From positions 147,061-211,060 of the forward strand of contig CAZTIG010000002.1 of the NCBI GenBank assembly GCA_964613665.1: a DNA stretch of 64,000 nucleotides. Reading direction: 5' to 3'. A model generated the notes under the pieces. The model had not been told where the DNA came from. It searched no databases and saw nothing but the letters and a program-made list of their open reading frames with translations. This DNA is from CAZQFV01 sp964613665 (GTDB lineage Bacteria; Chloroflexota; Chloroflexia; DTKN01). Shown here piece by piece: positions 42,822-51,415 of this stretch; positions within the stretch are counted from its first letter, which is position 1, and each line of letters opens with the position of its first letter. Both the position numbers and the translations under genes were made by a program.

Positions 42822-43109
42822 CTACTTCTGTTTGTTCAGCACCAGCGCCTTGTAGACAAACCAGACGACCAGGCCCAGCACAGCCGTCCCGGCGGCCCAG
42901 ATAGCACCCCAGAGTATCGATGCTCCGATGTTCGGATTGGCGCTGGCTCCGCCGCTGGCAAGCTGGTCCGCGGCGGCACTGGCAACCATGTTGTACAGCG
43001 CCACCACGGCGAAGACGATGCCCACCAGGATGATGAGGGCGTACTTCAGCAGGTTGCCAGGCTTGCGCTCCTTGCCGGAAGCGTACCATCCACGCTTTTC
43101 CTGCGACAT
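42822..43109 (-). CDS. small membrane protein, unknown function
   Basis: Protein of 95 residues. A basic cytoplasmic start (SQEKRGWYASGKERKPGN) is followed by a first helix (LLKYALIILVGIVFAVVALY), a short Ala/Gly/Ser-rich loop, and a second helix (ILWGAIWAAGTAVLGLVVWFVY) with a basic tail. AAAGGAGAA lies before ATG 43109 and a near-consensus promoter just beyond. I do not recognise the family. It is monocistronic, convergent with PAP2. Confidence 0.75.
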   Translation of the reverse strand: MSQEKRGWYASGKERKPGNLLKYALIILVGIVFAVVALYNMVASAAADQLASGGASANPNIGASILWGAIWAAGTAVLGLVVWFVYKALVLNKQK

Positions 43110-43151
43110 CCGAGTTCTCCTTTCATAGACATGCCGGATTCTACTCTGCAT

Positions 43152-43180
43152 AGTATAGCACATTTGTCAAGTAGAATCAA
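43152..43180 (-). promoter_or_regulatory. sigma-70 type promoter of the small membrane protein
   Basis: Minus strand: TTGATT (43180-43175), 17 bases, TATACT (43157-43152) with TGc extension. Confidence 0.7.
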
Positions 43181-43208
43181 GTTTCGCCACGCCGACCCAC
43201 GGCGATAT

Positions 43209-43351
43209 CAAGGTCGCGCCGATGCACAGCGGATGGCCAGTGCCCGGCCGGCGTACAGTGCGGCATGGCCGTACCATTGCCGTGTCCCTGGATGTGCGGC
43301 GTCGTGCCGTTGCCTGAGCCGGGCACTTGCCGGTCAAGGCCGGCGACTTTG
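43209..43351 (+). repeat. 142-nt nested inverted-repeat element, copy 3
   Basis: Outer arms CAAGGTCGC (43209-43217) / GCGACTTTG (43343-43351); main arms GGCCAGTGCCCGGC (43235-43248) / GCCGGGCACTTGCC (43318-43331), 13 of 14. Its end is 14 bases before the -35 of the threonine aldolase promoter. Confidence 0.9.
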
Positions 43352-43365
43352 GTACGGCCGTGACT

Positions 43366-43394
43366 TTGGCCTTTCGCCCCCTTTGTGGTACAAT
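43366..43394 (+). promoter_or_regulatory. sigma-70 type promoter of threonine aldolase
   Basis: TTGGCC (43366-43371), 17 bases, TACAAT (43389-43394) with TGG extension. Confidence 0.75.
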
Positions 43395-43465
43395 GGTCTT
43401 GGGTCATCCCGGGCATTCCCGCCGCTCGAACCGGGCCCGGGCCACGCTTTGCAGGAGGCTACCGC

Positions 43466-44518
43466 ATGAACCGTCGGATCGATCTGCGCAGCGACACCGT
43501 CACCCTGCCCACTGCGTCCATGCGCCGGGCCATGTACGAGGCCGAGGTGGGCGACGACGTCTGGGGAGAGGACCCTACCGTGAAGCGCCTGCAGGAGCTG
43601 GCCGCCGAGCGCATGGGCAAGGAGGCCGCCCTTTTTGTGGCCAGCGGGACCATGGGCAACCTGGTCTCGCTCCTGGCGCACTGCCGGCGCGGCGACGAGG
43701 TCATCCTGGGCGGCGACAGCCATATCTTCTTCTACGAGGTGGGCGCCGCCGCCGTCTTCGGCGGGCTGATCTACCATACCGTGCCCACCACGCGCTTCGG
43801 CGAGCTGCCGCTGGAGGAGATCGAAGCGGCCGTCCGCGGGAGCAACGTGCACTTTCCGCCGACGGCGCTCGTCTGTCTGGAGAACACCCACAACCGCTGC
43901 AGCGGCACGGTGCTGAGCCTGGACTATATGCGGCGGGTGCGCGAGCTGGCGGACCAGCACCGCCTCCCGCTGCACCTGGACGGGGCACGCATCTTTAACG
44001 CCGCCGTTGCTCTGGGCAGAGAAGCCCGCGACATTGCCGCGTACGCCGACTCGGTGATGTTCTGCCTCTCCAAGGGCCTGTCGGCCCCGGTGGGGTCGCT
44101 CGTCTGCGGGTCGGCCGCCTTTGTCGAGCGGGCCCACAAGATGCGCAAGATGGTCGGCGGAGCCATGCGCCAGGTGGGCATCATCGCCGCGGCCGGCATC
44201 GTCGCCCTGACCGAGATGGTCGAGCGCCTGGCCGAGGACCACGCCAACGCTCGCCGCCTGGCGGAGGGGTTGGCGGAAGTGCCCGGTCTATCGGTGGACC
44301 TGGACACGGTGCAGACGAACATGGTGATGTTCTACCCGACCGACCCACGCTGGACCACCGAGACGCTGAGCGCGGCGCTGACCGCCGAGGGCGTGCTCAC
44401 GTCCTACCTGGGACGGACCAAGATCCGCGCCGTGACGCACTATGGCATCGAGCGAGGCGACGTCGAGGAAGCGCTGGTGCGGATTGCGCGCGTGGTAGGC
44501 GAAGGGCCGGCCCGGTGA
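43466..44518 (+). CDS. ltaE: low-specificity L-threonine aldolase
   Basis: PLP enzyme of 350 residues that cleaves L-threonine or L-allo-threonine to glycine and acetaldehyde. RIDLRSDTVTLPT is the family opening; LFVASGTMGNLVSLLAHC binds PLP phosphate; HLDGARIFNAAVALG holds the pyridine-binding Asp, and VMFCLSKGLSAPVGSLVCG the Schiff-base Lys. ATG 43466 has AGGAGG upstream. It is cytoplasmic and probably monocistronic or followed by PGI, which has its own promoter. Confidence 0.93.
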   Translation: MNRRIDLRSDTVTLPTASMRRAMYEAEVGDDVWGEDPTVKRLQELAAERMGKEAALFVASGTMGNLVSLLAHCRRGDEVILGGDSHIFFYEVGAAAVFGGLIYHTVPTTRFGELPLEEIEAAVRGSNVHFPPTALVCLENTHNRCSGTVLSLDYMRRVRELADQHRLPLHLDGARIFNAAVALGREARDIAAYADSVMFCLSKGLSAPVGSLVCGSAAFVERAHKMRKMVGGAMRQVGIIAAAGIVALTEMVERLAEDHANARRLAEGLAEVPGLSVDLDTVQTNMVMFYPTDPRWTTETLSAALTAEGVLTSYLGRTKIRAVTHYGIERGDVEEALVRIARVVGEGPAR

Positions 44519-44529
44519 GCGAGGCGCTA

Positions 44530-44558
44530 TTGCACTCCACGGCCGGCTGTAGTACAAT
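44530..44558 (+). promoter_or_regulatory. sigma-70 type promoter of PGI/PMI gene
   Basis: TTGCAC (44530-44535), 17 bases, TACAAT (44553-44558). Leader about 30 bases. Confidence 0.75.
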
Positions 44559-44594
44559 GCCGGCGTCGTGACAGCGCAGCCAAGAGGAGACACC

Positions 44595-45674
44595 GTGGCC
44601 GAGCAGCGCTTGCCCGATCTGGACAACCCGAACCTGTATCGGGAGGTCGATCTCTCCGGTGCCTGCCAGCGGCTCTTCGACCTGGCCGGCCAGTGCCGCG
44701 CCGCCTGGCAGATCGCCATGGCCTGGCCTCCGCCGGTCCTGCCCGTCCCGCCGCGCCAGGTCCTCGTCGCCGGCATGGGCGGCTCGGCGATCGGCGGCGA
44801 CCTGCTGCGCGCCCTGGCCGCCGGCCAGTCCACCGTGCCCATCCTGGTCCACCGGGACTATGGCCTGCCGGCCTATGCCGGCGCGCAGACGCTCGTCCTG
44901 GCCTCCAGCTACTCCGGCGACACGGAGGAGACGCTCTCGGCAGCAGAGGAGGCCCACCGCCGCGGCTGCCCCGTGGTGGTGGTGACCACGGGTGGCAGGC
45001 TGGCCCGCCTGGCCGGGGAATGGATGCTGCATCCCCTGGTCTTTTCCTACCCGGCCCAACCGCGCGAGGCCCTCGGCTACAGCCTGATGCTGCTGCTGGG
45101 GGCGCTGGTGCGGCTGGAACTGCTGCCCGACCCCACCCCGGAGGTACAGGAAGCGGCCGCCACGCTGGAGAGCCTCGGACAGGAGATCGATCCGGCCGTG
45201 CCGGCCGCGCAGAACCCGGCCAAGGAGCTGGCCGGATGGCTCCACGGGCACGTGGCCGCTATCTACGGAGCCGGCCTGCTGGCCCCGGTGGCCCACCGCT
45301 GGAAAGGCCAGCTCAACGAGAACGCCAAGGCCTGGGCCTGCTGCGAAGAGCTGCCGGAGATGGACCACAACGCCGTCTGCGGGACGGCGCACCCGGAGGG
45401 CTTTGCGGCCGGCGTGCGGGGGATCTTCCTCGCCTCGGACCACGACCATCGCCGCAACAGCCTGCGCCGGGCGATCACCGGACGCCTCCTCGCGGAGGCC
45501 GGCGTCGTCTGCCGCACCGTGCAGGCACGGGGCCGGAGCCCGCTGGCCCATGTGCTGAGCGCCGTGCTCCTGGGCGATGCCGTCAGCTACTACCTGGCCA
45601 TGCTCCGGCGGGTCGACCCGGGGAGCATCCCGGCCATCCAGGCCCTCAAGGCGGCCCTGGCCCAGGCCGCGTAG
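44595..45674 (+). CDS. bifunctional phosphoglucose/phosphomannose isomerase
   Basis: SIS-domain sugar phosphate isomerase of 359 residues, interconverting fructose 6-phosphate with glucose 6- or mannose 6-phosphate. VLVAGMGGSAIGGDLLRAL and ASSYSGDTEETLSA are the phosphate-binding loops of the first SIS domain; the second contains YGAGLLAPVAHRWKGQLNENAKAWA and PEMDHNAVCG with the catalytic Glu/His group of the PGI/PMI family. GTG 44595 follows AAGAGGAG, better than the upstream GTG at 44568. The downstream M28 peptidase begins 42 bases later. With phosphomannomutase at 55546 it could feed GDP-mannose synthesis. Confidence 0.88.
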   Translation: MAEQRLPDLDNPNLYREVDLSGACQRLFDLAGQCRAAWQIAMAWPPPVLPVPPRQVLVAGMGGSAIGGDLLRALAAGQSTVPILVHRDYGLPAYAGAQTLVLASSYSGDTEETLSAAEEAHRRGCPVVVVTTGGRLARLAGEWMLHPLVFSYPAQPREALGYSLMLLLGALVRLELLPDPTPEVQEAAATLESLGQEIDPAVPAAQNPAKELAGWLHGHVAAIYGAGLLAPVAHRWKGQLNENAKAWACCEELPEMDHNAVCGTAHPEGFAAGVRGIFLASDHDHRRNSLRRAITGRLLAEAGVVCRTVQARGRSPLAHVLSAVLLGDAVSYYLAMLRRVDPGSIPAIQALKAALAQAA

Positions 45675-45716
45675 GAAGGTCCGACGGCTTTGGGACCGCC
45701 AAGCAAGGAGGCCTCT

Positions 45717-46925
45717 GTGGAAGAACAGCTAGCCGCCGTGCAGTTCCTGGCGCAGGAGGTCGGGCCCCGCGGCTCGACCTCGGCCGCGGAGGCACAGGCG
45801 GCGGCTTATGTCAATGCGTGTATGCGCCGCGCCGGGCTGGACGTGGAGGTGCAGACCTTTCGCGCCGTGCCCAGCGCCGGCCTGCCCATGGGCCTGATCT
45901 ACCTGGCTGTGGCACTCACGCCCCTGGTCTACCACTTCAGCCGGCCGGCCGCCCTGGGCCTGGCGCTGGTCGGCCTGGCGGCGTTCCTCCTGGAGTCGCT
46001 CTCGTTCCCCGTCGTGTCGGCCCTCATGCCCTGGGGCCAGAGCCAGAACGTCATCGGCACGCGGCCGGCGTCGCGGGAATCGTGCCAGCACCTGATTATC
46101 CTGGCGCACCTGGACTCGCCCCGGCCGGGGCTCCTCTCCCACACACGGCTGTCCAGAGGCTACCGGCTGGCCTTCCTGGTCGCCGGCGCGGCCGCGGTGG
46201 CCATGCCGGCGCTGGCCGGCCTGGGCTGGTGGCTCGGCCTGGCGGGCCTGTGGTACGCCCAGTGTGCCCTGGCCGGGTACGTCGTGCTGATGCTGCTGCT
46301 TGCCTTGCAGGGCCAGCTCCTGGCCCGGCCCTTGGCCGGGGCCAACGACAACGCCTCCGGCCTGGCCGTGCTGCTGCGCCTGGCCGAGGAGCTGCAGGAG
46401 CTGCAGCAGACGGACCTGTGGCTCGTGGCGACCGGCAGCCGGGAGGCGGGGCTGCACGGGACGCGCCGTCTCTTGCGCCATTATCCATTTCCCCGCGCCG
46501 GCACCTACGTCGTCAATGTCGACAGCATCGGCCGCGGAGAGCTCAGCCTGGTCGTCCGCGAGGGCCTGCTGTGGTCGCGACGCGCGGCCCCGGTGCTGCT
46601 GGAGATGGCCCGCCGGGCGGAGAGCGACGACATCACGGTGGACGCCGACCCGCGCGTCTACCACCTGCAGCCCAGCGACGCCTACGCCGCCATGATGCGC
46701 GGCTTTCGCGCCCTCAGCGTGATGGGACTGGAAGATGGCCGGCCGGCCCAGCACCATTGGCGGGAGGATGCCCCAGAGCATGTCCAGCCGCAGCTCCTCG
46801 ACCGGGCTACCCGCCTGGTCGCCGCCCTGGCCCGGCGCATCGATCAGGGCGTTGCGCCGGCAGATGGGGAGCGTCCAGAACCGGGAACCCCTCAGGACCA
46901 CCAGGACACAAGGGCACCAGGCTAG
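45717..46925 (+). CDS. membrane-anchored M28 family metallopeptidase
   Basis: Zinc aminopeptidase-like protein of 402 residues with membrane helices inserted in the fold (about residues 55-100 and 145-200). AHLDS supplies the first ligands, GANDNASGLAVLLRL the bridging Asp, GSREAGLHGTRRLL the catalytic acid region (one Glu where many have two), VVNVDSIGRG another Asp, and HHWRED near the end a His. GTG 45717 follows AAGGAGG. The last residues, PQDHQDTRAPG, are encoded by octamer repeats, so the original C-terminus may have been changed. Substrate unknown. Confidence 0.8.
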   Translation: MEEQLAAVQFLAQEVGPRGSTSAAEAQAAAYVNACMRRAGLDVEVQTFRAVPSAGLPMGLIYLAVALTPLVYHFSRPAALGLALVGLAAFLLESLSFPVVSALMPWGQSQNVIGTRPASRESCQHLIILAHLDSPRPGLLSHTRLSRGYRLAFLVAGAAAVAMPALAGLGWWLGLAGLWYAQCALAGYVVLMLLLALQGQLLARPLAGANDNASGLAVLLRLAEELQELQQTDLWLVATGSREAGLHGTRRLLRHYPFPRAGTYVVNVDSIGRGELSLVVREGLLWSRRAAPVLLEMARRAESDDITVDADPRVYHLQPSDAYAAMMRGFRALSVMGLEDGRPAQHHWREDAPEHVQPQLLDRATRLVAALARRIDQGVAPADGERPEPGTPQDHQDTRAPG

Positions 46926-46999
46926 GAGACTCTCAGATCGACCACCAGGCCACAGGGGCACCAAGATGAGCGGACCGCAAAGGCACGAAGACAAAGAGG
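46899..46999. repeat. octamer tract, CACNARGN, overlapping the M28 3' end
   Basis: CACCAGGA, CACAAGGG, CACCAGGC (46899-46922) run into the TAG stop; then CACCAGGC, CACAGGGG, CACCAAGA (46943-46966) and CGCAAAGG, CACGAAGA, CAAAGAGG (46976-46999). An inverted remnant (CTCTGTGCCCTCGTGG) is near 47031-47046. Confidence 0.85.
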
Positions 47000-47116
47000 T
47001 GATTGGAGAAGAACGCTTATCGACATGGTGTCTCTGTGCCCTCGTGGCTTAGATAGTTTCTGACAAGGGTTCTCTGTTCCTGCTTTGGTGGGTAGCCACA
47101 CGCTCAAGGAGGCGCC

Positions 47117-49963
47117 ATGCAGCCGAAGGTGCGCCAGCAACTGATCATCGCCGCGGTCTCCGCCGAGGTCCTTGTCTTCTTCGTCCTCTTTGCCGCCGGC
47201 CTGTGGGGGCTGGCCATCGTCCTGCTGCTGGCGGAGGCAGCGGCCGTCGCGGTCTTCTTGCTGCGGCGCAGCGGGCGCTGGCCGCGGGGCAAGGCCGTCC
47301 GCAGGCGCTGGCCTTGGATCGTGGCCGCCGTCGTGGTCCTGGCGGCGGTGCTGCTGCTGACCGTCGGCGTGGGGCTGTACACGGACTGGCTCTGGTTCAG
47401 CGAGCTGGGCTACACCGACGTCTTCACGACACGGCTCCTCACCCAGGTGCTCCTCTTCCTGGGTGTGGCCGTGCTGGTGACGCTTGTCGTGGGAGCCAAC
47501 CTGCGCCTGGCCCTGCGCTGGCTGCCGCGCGCGGACTGGCCGGACGAGCGGCGCGCCGCCATGGAGCACTCCTGGCGCCGCCGGTTCGGGCCGGTTGGCT
47601 GCTGGCTGGCTGCCGCTGTGATCAGCCTAGCCTTTGGTGCCGCGGCCCAGGGCCGCTGGATGGACGTGCAGCGCTTTCTGCACGCCGCGACGGTCGGTCG
47701 AACCGACCCGCTCTTTGGCACCGACCTGGGTTACTATCTCTTTCGCCTGGGACTGCTGGCCGATCTGAAGAACGCCCTGCTCTGGTTGGTCGTGGTGAGC
47801 CTGCTCCTGGTGGCCCTGATCTACGCAGTGGGGTCGTTTCGCCGGGTGCTGCAGCCGCTGCCCCTGGCCCATCTCTCGGCGCTGGGAGTTTCGTTCCTGC
47901 TGGTGATGTTCTGGCACTACCGCTTGCAGATCTCCTACCTGGTCTACTCGCCGAACAGCGCGGCCTACGGGGCCGGCTTCACCGATGTGAACGCCCGGTG
48001 GCCGGCCTACAACATCCTGTCGGCCATCGTCCTGCTCTGCGCCGGCCTGCTCCTCTTCAACCTGTTCCGCCGGAGCTGGCGGCTGCTGGCCGCCGGGGCC
48101 GGCCTGTGGCTCGTGAGCATGGTCGTCGTCGGGGCTATCTACCCGGCGCTGGTGCAGGCCCTGCGGGTCCGCCCCAGTGAGTTGGACGCCGAGCGCCCCT
48201 ACATCCGCTACAGCATCGCCTCCACCCTGGAGGCCTATGGGCTGGAGGAGGTCGACCAGGTGACCTTTCCGGTGACCGGGACGCTGACCATGGCCATGGT
48301 CCGCCAGAACTCCGGCACGATCGACAACATCCGCCTGTGGGATCACCGGCCGCTCAAGGAGACCTATCAGCAGCTGCAGGCTATCCGCCTCTACTACGAT
48401 TTCAAGGACATCGACGTCGAGCGGTACCGCCTGGCGGGGCGCTACCGCGAGGTCGAACTGTCGGTGCGCGAGCTGTCGGTGGACCGGCTGCCGGAGACGG
48501 CCCAGACCTGGCAGAACCGCCATCTGGTCTACACCCACGGCTACGGCGTCGTCCTCAGCCCGGTGAACGAGGTCTGCGGCGAGGGCCAGCCATGTTTCCT
48601 CATGCGCAACATCCCGCCGGAGGCGAGCGCCAGCGAGCTGGCCCTCGAGCGCCCCGAGATCTACTTTGGCGAGGACACGGACAACTACATCGTCGTCGGC
48701 ACGACGGCACAGGAGTTCGACTACCCGGTCGGCGACGAGAACGCCTACACCGCCTACCAGGGCAGCGGGGGCGTTCCGATCGGAGGCTTCTGGCAGCGCC
48801 TGGCCTTTGCCGTGCGCTTCGGGGAGCTTCCGCTGCTGGTGAGCGAGTACCTCACCCCCCAGAGCCGCATCCTCTTTCACCGCACCATCCAGGACCGGGT
48901 GGAGACGATCGCCCCCTTCCTGTGGTACGACCCCGACCCCTACCCGGTCATGCTCGACGGCCGGCTCTACTGGATCCAGGACGCCTACACCGTCAGCGAC
49001 ATGTACCCCTACTCCCAGCCCTACTACGACTGGGGCGTCAACTATGTCCGCAACGCGGTCAAGGTGGTCATCGACGCCTACAACGGCAACACGACCTTCT
49101 ACATCGTCGACCCGGGCGACCCGCTGATCCAGACCTACGCCGCGATCTTCCCGGGGCTGTTCCGGCCGGCCGAGGAGATGCCGGCGGGCCTACGGGAGCA
49201 CTGGCGCTACCCCGAGCAGCTCTTTCGCGTCCAGACCGCCATCTACGCCACCTACCACATGGAGGATCCGCAGGTCTTTTACAACAAGGAGGATGCCTGG
49301 CACTTTGCCAAGGAGACGTACGAGGGCGAGACCGGGGCGATGGACAGCTACTATGTCATCATGCGGCTGCCCGGCTGGGACGCGGAAGAGTTCTTCCTGA
49401 TGATCCCCTTTACCCCGGCCAACCGCGACAACATGATCGCCTGGATGCACGCGCAGTGCGATGGCAGCAGCTACGGCCGGCTGGGCGTCTTCAAGTTCCC
49501 CAAGCAGACCCTGGTATACGGACCCTTCCAGGTGGAGGCGCGGTTGAACCAGGACCCGACGATCTCCCAGCAGCTCTCCCTGTGGGACCAGCGCGGCTCC
49601 AACGTCATTCGCGGCAACCTGATCGTCGTGCCGATTGACCACAACTTGCTCTATGTCGCCCCCATCTACCTGCAGGCGGAGAACGGTCGCATTCCCGAGC
49701 TGCAGCGGGTCGTCGTGGCCTATGGCGAAAGCGTCGTGATGGCGGAGACACTGGACGGTGCCCTGCGGCAGGTGCTGGCCGGAGGACCAGCCACCCCGCC
49801 GGCCGAGGACCGCGCGTGGGAGGAGGTGGCCCGCTCGGCCCACGAGCACTACATGCGCGCCCAGCAGTGCCTGCAGAGCGGCGACTGGGCCTGCTACGGC
49901 ACGGAGATGCAGGCACTCCAGAGTGACCTGCAGGAGCTCGTGCGGCTGACAGAGCAGCCCTAG
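47117..49963 (+). CDS. UPF0182 (COG1615) large membrane protein
   Basis: Protein of 948 residues. The first 340 or so form about seven membrane helices, with the signature YTDWLWFSELGYTDVF after the second helix. The rest is a large extracytoplasmic domain including RPSELDAERPYIRYSIASTLEAYGL, FGEDTDNYIVVGTTAQEFDYP and SYYVIMRLPGWDAEEFFLMIPFTP. Length and motif order match the family, which is common in Actinobacteria, Cyanobacteria and Chloroflexota and has no assigned function. AAGGAGG precedes the ATG. Preceded by the octamer spacer, followed after 7 bases by a remnant of a metal ATPase. Confidence 0.92.
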   Translation: MQPKVRQQLIIAAVSAEVLVFFVLFAAGLWGLAIVLLLAEAAAVAVFLLRRSGRWPRGKAVRRRWPWIVAAVVVLAAVLLLTVGVGLYTDWLWFSELGYTDVFTTRLLTQVLLFLGVAVLVTLVVGANLRLALRWLPRADWPDERRAAMEHSWRRRFGPVGCWLAAAVISLAFGAAAQGRWMDVQRFLHAATVGRTDPLFGTDLGYYLFRLGLLADLKNALLWLVVVSLLLVALIYAVGSFRRVLQPLPLAHLSALGVSFLLVMFWHYRLQISYLVYSPNSAAYGAGFTDVNARWPAYNILSAIVLLCAGLLLFNLFRRSWRLLAAGAGLWLVSMVVVGAIYPALVQALRVRPSELDAERPYIRYSIASTLEAYGLEEVDQVTFPVTGTLTMAMVRQNSGTIDNIRLWDHRPLKETYQQLQAIRLYYDFKDIDVERYRLAGRYREVELSVRELSVDRLPETAQTWQNRHLVYTHGYGVVLSPVNEVCGEGQPCFLMRNIPPEASASELALERPEIYFGEDTDNYIVVGTTAQEFDYPVGDENAYTAYQGSGGVPIGGFWQRLAFAVRFGELPLLVSEYLTPQSRILFHRTIQDRVETIAPFLWYDPDPYPVMLDGRLYWIQDAYTVSDMYPYSQPYYDWGVNYVRNAVKVVIDAYNGNTTFYIVDPGDPLIQTYAAIFPGLFRPAEEMPAGLREHWRYPEQLFRVQTAIYATYHMEDPQVFYNKEDAWHFAKETYEGETGAMDSYYVIMRLPGWDAEEFFLMIPFTPANRDNMIAWMHAQCDGSSYGRLGVFKFPKQTLVYGPFQVEARLNQDPTISQQLSLWDQRGSNVIRGNLIVVPIDHNLLYVAPIYLQAENGRIPELQRVVVAYGESVVMAETLDGALRQVLAGGPATPPAEDRAWEEVARSAHEHYMRAQQCLQSGDWACYGTEMQALQSDLQELVRLTEQP

Positions 49964-49970
49964 GCCGACG

Positions 49971-50110
49971 ATGGAACAGCTTGTCCTGAGCATCCCCGCG
50001 CTCCTGCCCGCAGGCGACTGCGCCCTTTGCCTGGGCCGTCTGCAAGAGGCGCTGCACAGCCACAAGGGAGTCGCTGACGTGCAGGTGGAGGGACGCGGCC
50101 CGGTCACCCG
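49971..50110 (+). pseudogene. truncated N-terminus of a heavy-metal P-type ATPase (HMA-like domain)
   Basis: From ATG 49971 the frame reads LVLSIPALLPAGDCALCLGRLQEALHSHKGVADVQVE, which fits the start of an HMA metal-binding domain (CxxC = CALC, then GVADVQV) as found at the N-terminus of metal-translocating P-type ATPases. After about 45 residues the similarity stops. The frame runs on to 50519 as low-complexity sequence antisense to larC, so it is not a real extension. The rest of the ATPase is absent; a deletion or rearrangement joined it to the larC end. Confidence 0.55.
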
Positions 50111-50187
50111 GCTGCGGTCAGGTCTTGCCGCTCCTCACCGGCTGAAGCCTCGAGTCTGCTTCCCCAGGAACTCCCCCCGACAGGCTG

Positions 50188-51363
50188 CTAGCGAGCTGCC
50201 GCCCGCCGGGCCGTCTCCACCACCTGCCGCAGCGGGATGCCTTGCTCGCGGGCGATGCGGGCGCAGTCCTCGTATTCCGGAGAGGCATCCAGGCATTCCC
50301 CGGCCAGCCATTTCTCCTTCACGCGGACCTTGCCCCACGGCGTCTCCACTTCCGACACCCGGCGCTCGGCGACGAGGCGCTCCAGCGCAGGGGAGAGGCG
50401 CAGCCCCAAGGTGGGCGTCTCGCGCAGGATGGCCTGGGCCACGGCCACGGCTTGCTCCGGCAGCGCCAGCGCGGCGAGAACGACAGCCGGCCGGTTCTTC
50501 TTCATCTGCACGGGAGTGAACCAGACGTCGAGCGCCCCAGCAGCAAAGAGGCGCTCCATGGCATAGCCCAGCTCCTCGCCGGTGACGTCGTCCAGGTTGC
50601 ACTCCAGGAGGACAACCCGCTCGCGCGGCCCGGTCTCGGGGGCCTCCAGCTCCCCCATCCAGGCGCGCACGGCGTTGGCCCAGGGGAACTCCTTCTGTCC
50701 GAAGCCGTAGCCGACGGCGCGCAGGCGCAGCGGCGGGCAGGAAAAGGTGGCCAGCTCGGCCAGGAGCGCGGCGGCGGTGGGGGTGACGATCTCGGTCTGG
50801 GCCGGGTGCGGGCAGGTGGGCGCGCCCACCGCGGCCAGCAGGGCCAGCGTGGCGGGGGCCGGCACCGGCAGCCGGCCGTGCTCCGTCTCGATCGCGCCGC
50901 TGCCCAGGGGGACGGGGGAGGAGTAGACCGCCTCGACCTGCAGCAGCTCGAGCCCGGCCACGAAGCCGACGACGTCGACCAGGCTGTCCACCGCGCCGAT
51001 CTCGTGAAAGTGGACCTCCTCCAGCGGCATGCCGTGAATGGCAGCCTCGGCCCGGCCCAGGCGGTCGAAGACGGCCAGGGCGCGCGTCTGCACGGCCGCG
51101 GAGAGGGCGCTGCCCGCGATGAGGCGGCGGACGTCGGCCGGGTGGCGGGCCGGGTAGCTCTCGGCGGTGACCCGCACGTGCAGGCGCGTCCCGCTGAGGC
51201 CCCGGCGCACCTGTCGCTCGGCGGCGAGCTCGTAGCCGGAGAGGTCCATCTTGCCCAGCTCGTCGCGCAGGGCGGCCAGCGGCAGCCCCAGGTCGAGCAG
51301 GGCTCCCAGCAGCATGTCGCCGCTGGCGCCGGAGAAGAGGTCGAGGTACAGGATACTGCTCAT
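50188..51363 (-). CDS. larC: nickel-pincer cofactor biosynthesis protein LarC (nickel insertase)
   Basis: Full-length LarC of 391 residues in a single frame; in Lactiplantibacillus the gene needs a programmed frameshift, here it does not. It inserts nickel into pyridinium-3,5-bisthiocarboxylic acid mononucleotide. LYLDLFSGASGDMLLGALLDLG is the N-terminal signature, HFHEIGAVDSLVDVVG is a conserved His/Glu/Asp group probably near the active site, and LLECNLDDVTGEELGYAMERLFAAGALDVWFTPVQMKKNRP the LarC2-type nickel part. Last gene of the mcmA2-meaB-larE-larB-larC operon. No larA-type racemase is visible in the window. Confidence 0.93.
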   Translation of the reverse strand: MSSILYLDLFSGASGDMLLGALLDLGLPLAALRDELGKMDLSGYELAAERQVRRGLSGTRLHVRVTAESYPARHPADVRRLIAGSALSAAVQTRALAVFDRLGRAEAAIHGMPLEEVHFHEIGAVDSLVDVVGFVAGLELLQVEAVYSSPVPLGSGAIETEHGRLPVPAPATLALLAAVGAPTCPHPAQTEIVTPTAAALLAELATFSCPPLRLRAVGYGFGQKEFPWANAVRAWMGELEAPETGPRERVVLLECNLDDVTGEELGYAMERLFAAGALDVWFTPVQMKKNRPAVVLAALALPEQAVAVAQAILRETPTLGLRLSPALERLVAERRVSEVETPWGKVRVKEKWLAGECLDASPEYEDCARIAREQGIPLRQVVETARRAAAR

Positions 51364-51415
51364 AGGAAGACCTCGGCAAGCGGATGGGAGAAACGGCCAG
51401 GGACAGACAGGGCGG

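Larger units (their letters stand above)
43110..43465. other. gene-free interval with divergent promoters and repeat element
   Basis: Minus-strand promoter of the small membrane protein, copy 3 of the 142-base element, and plus-strand promoter of threonine aldolase. Confidence 0.75.
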
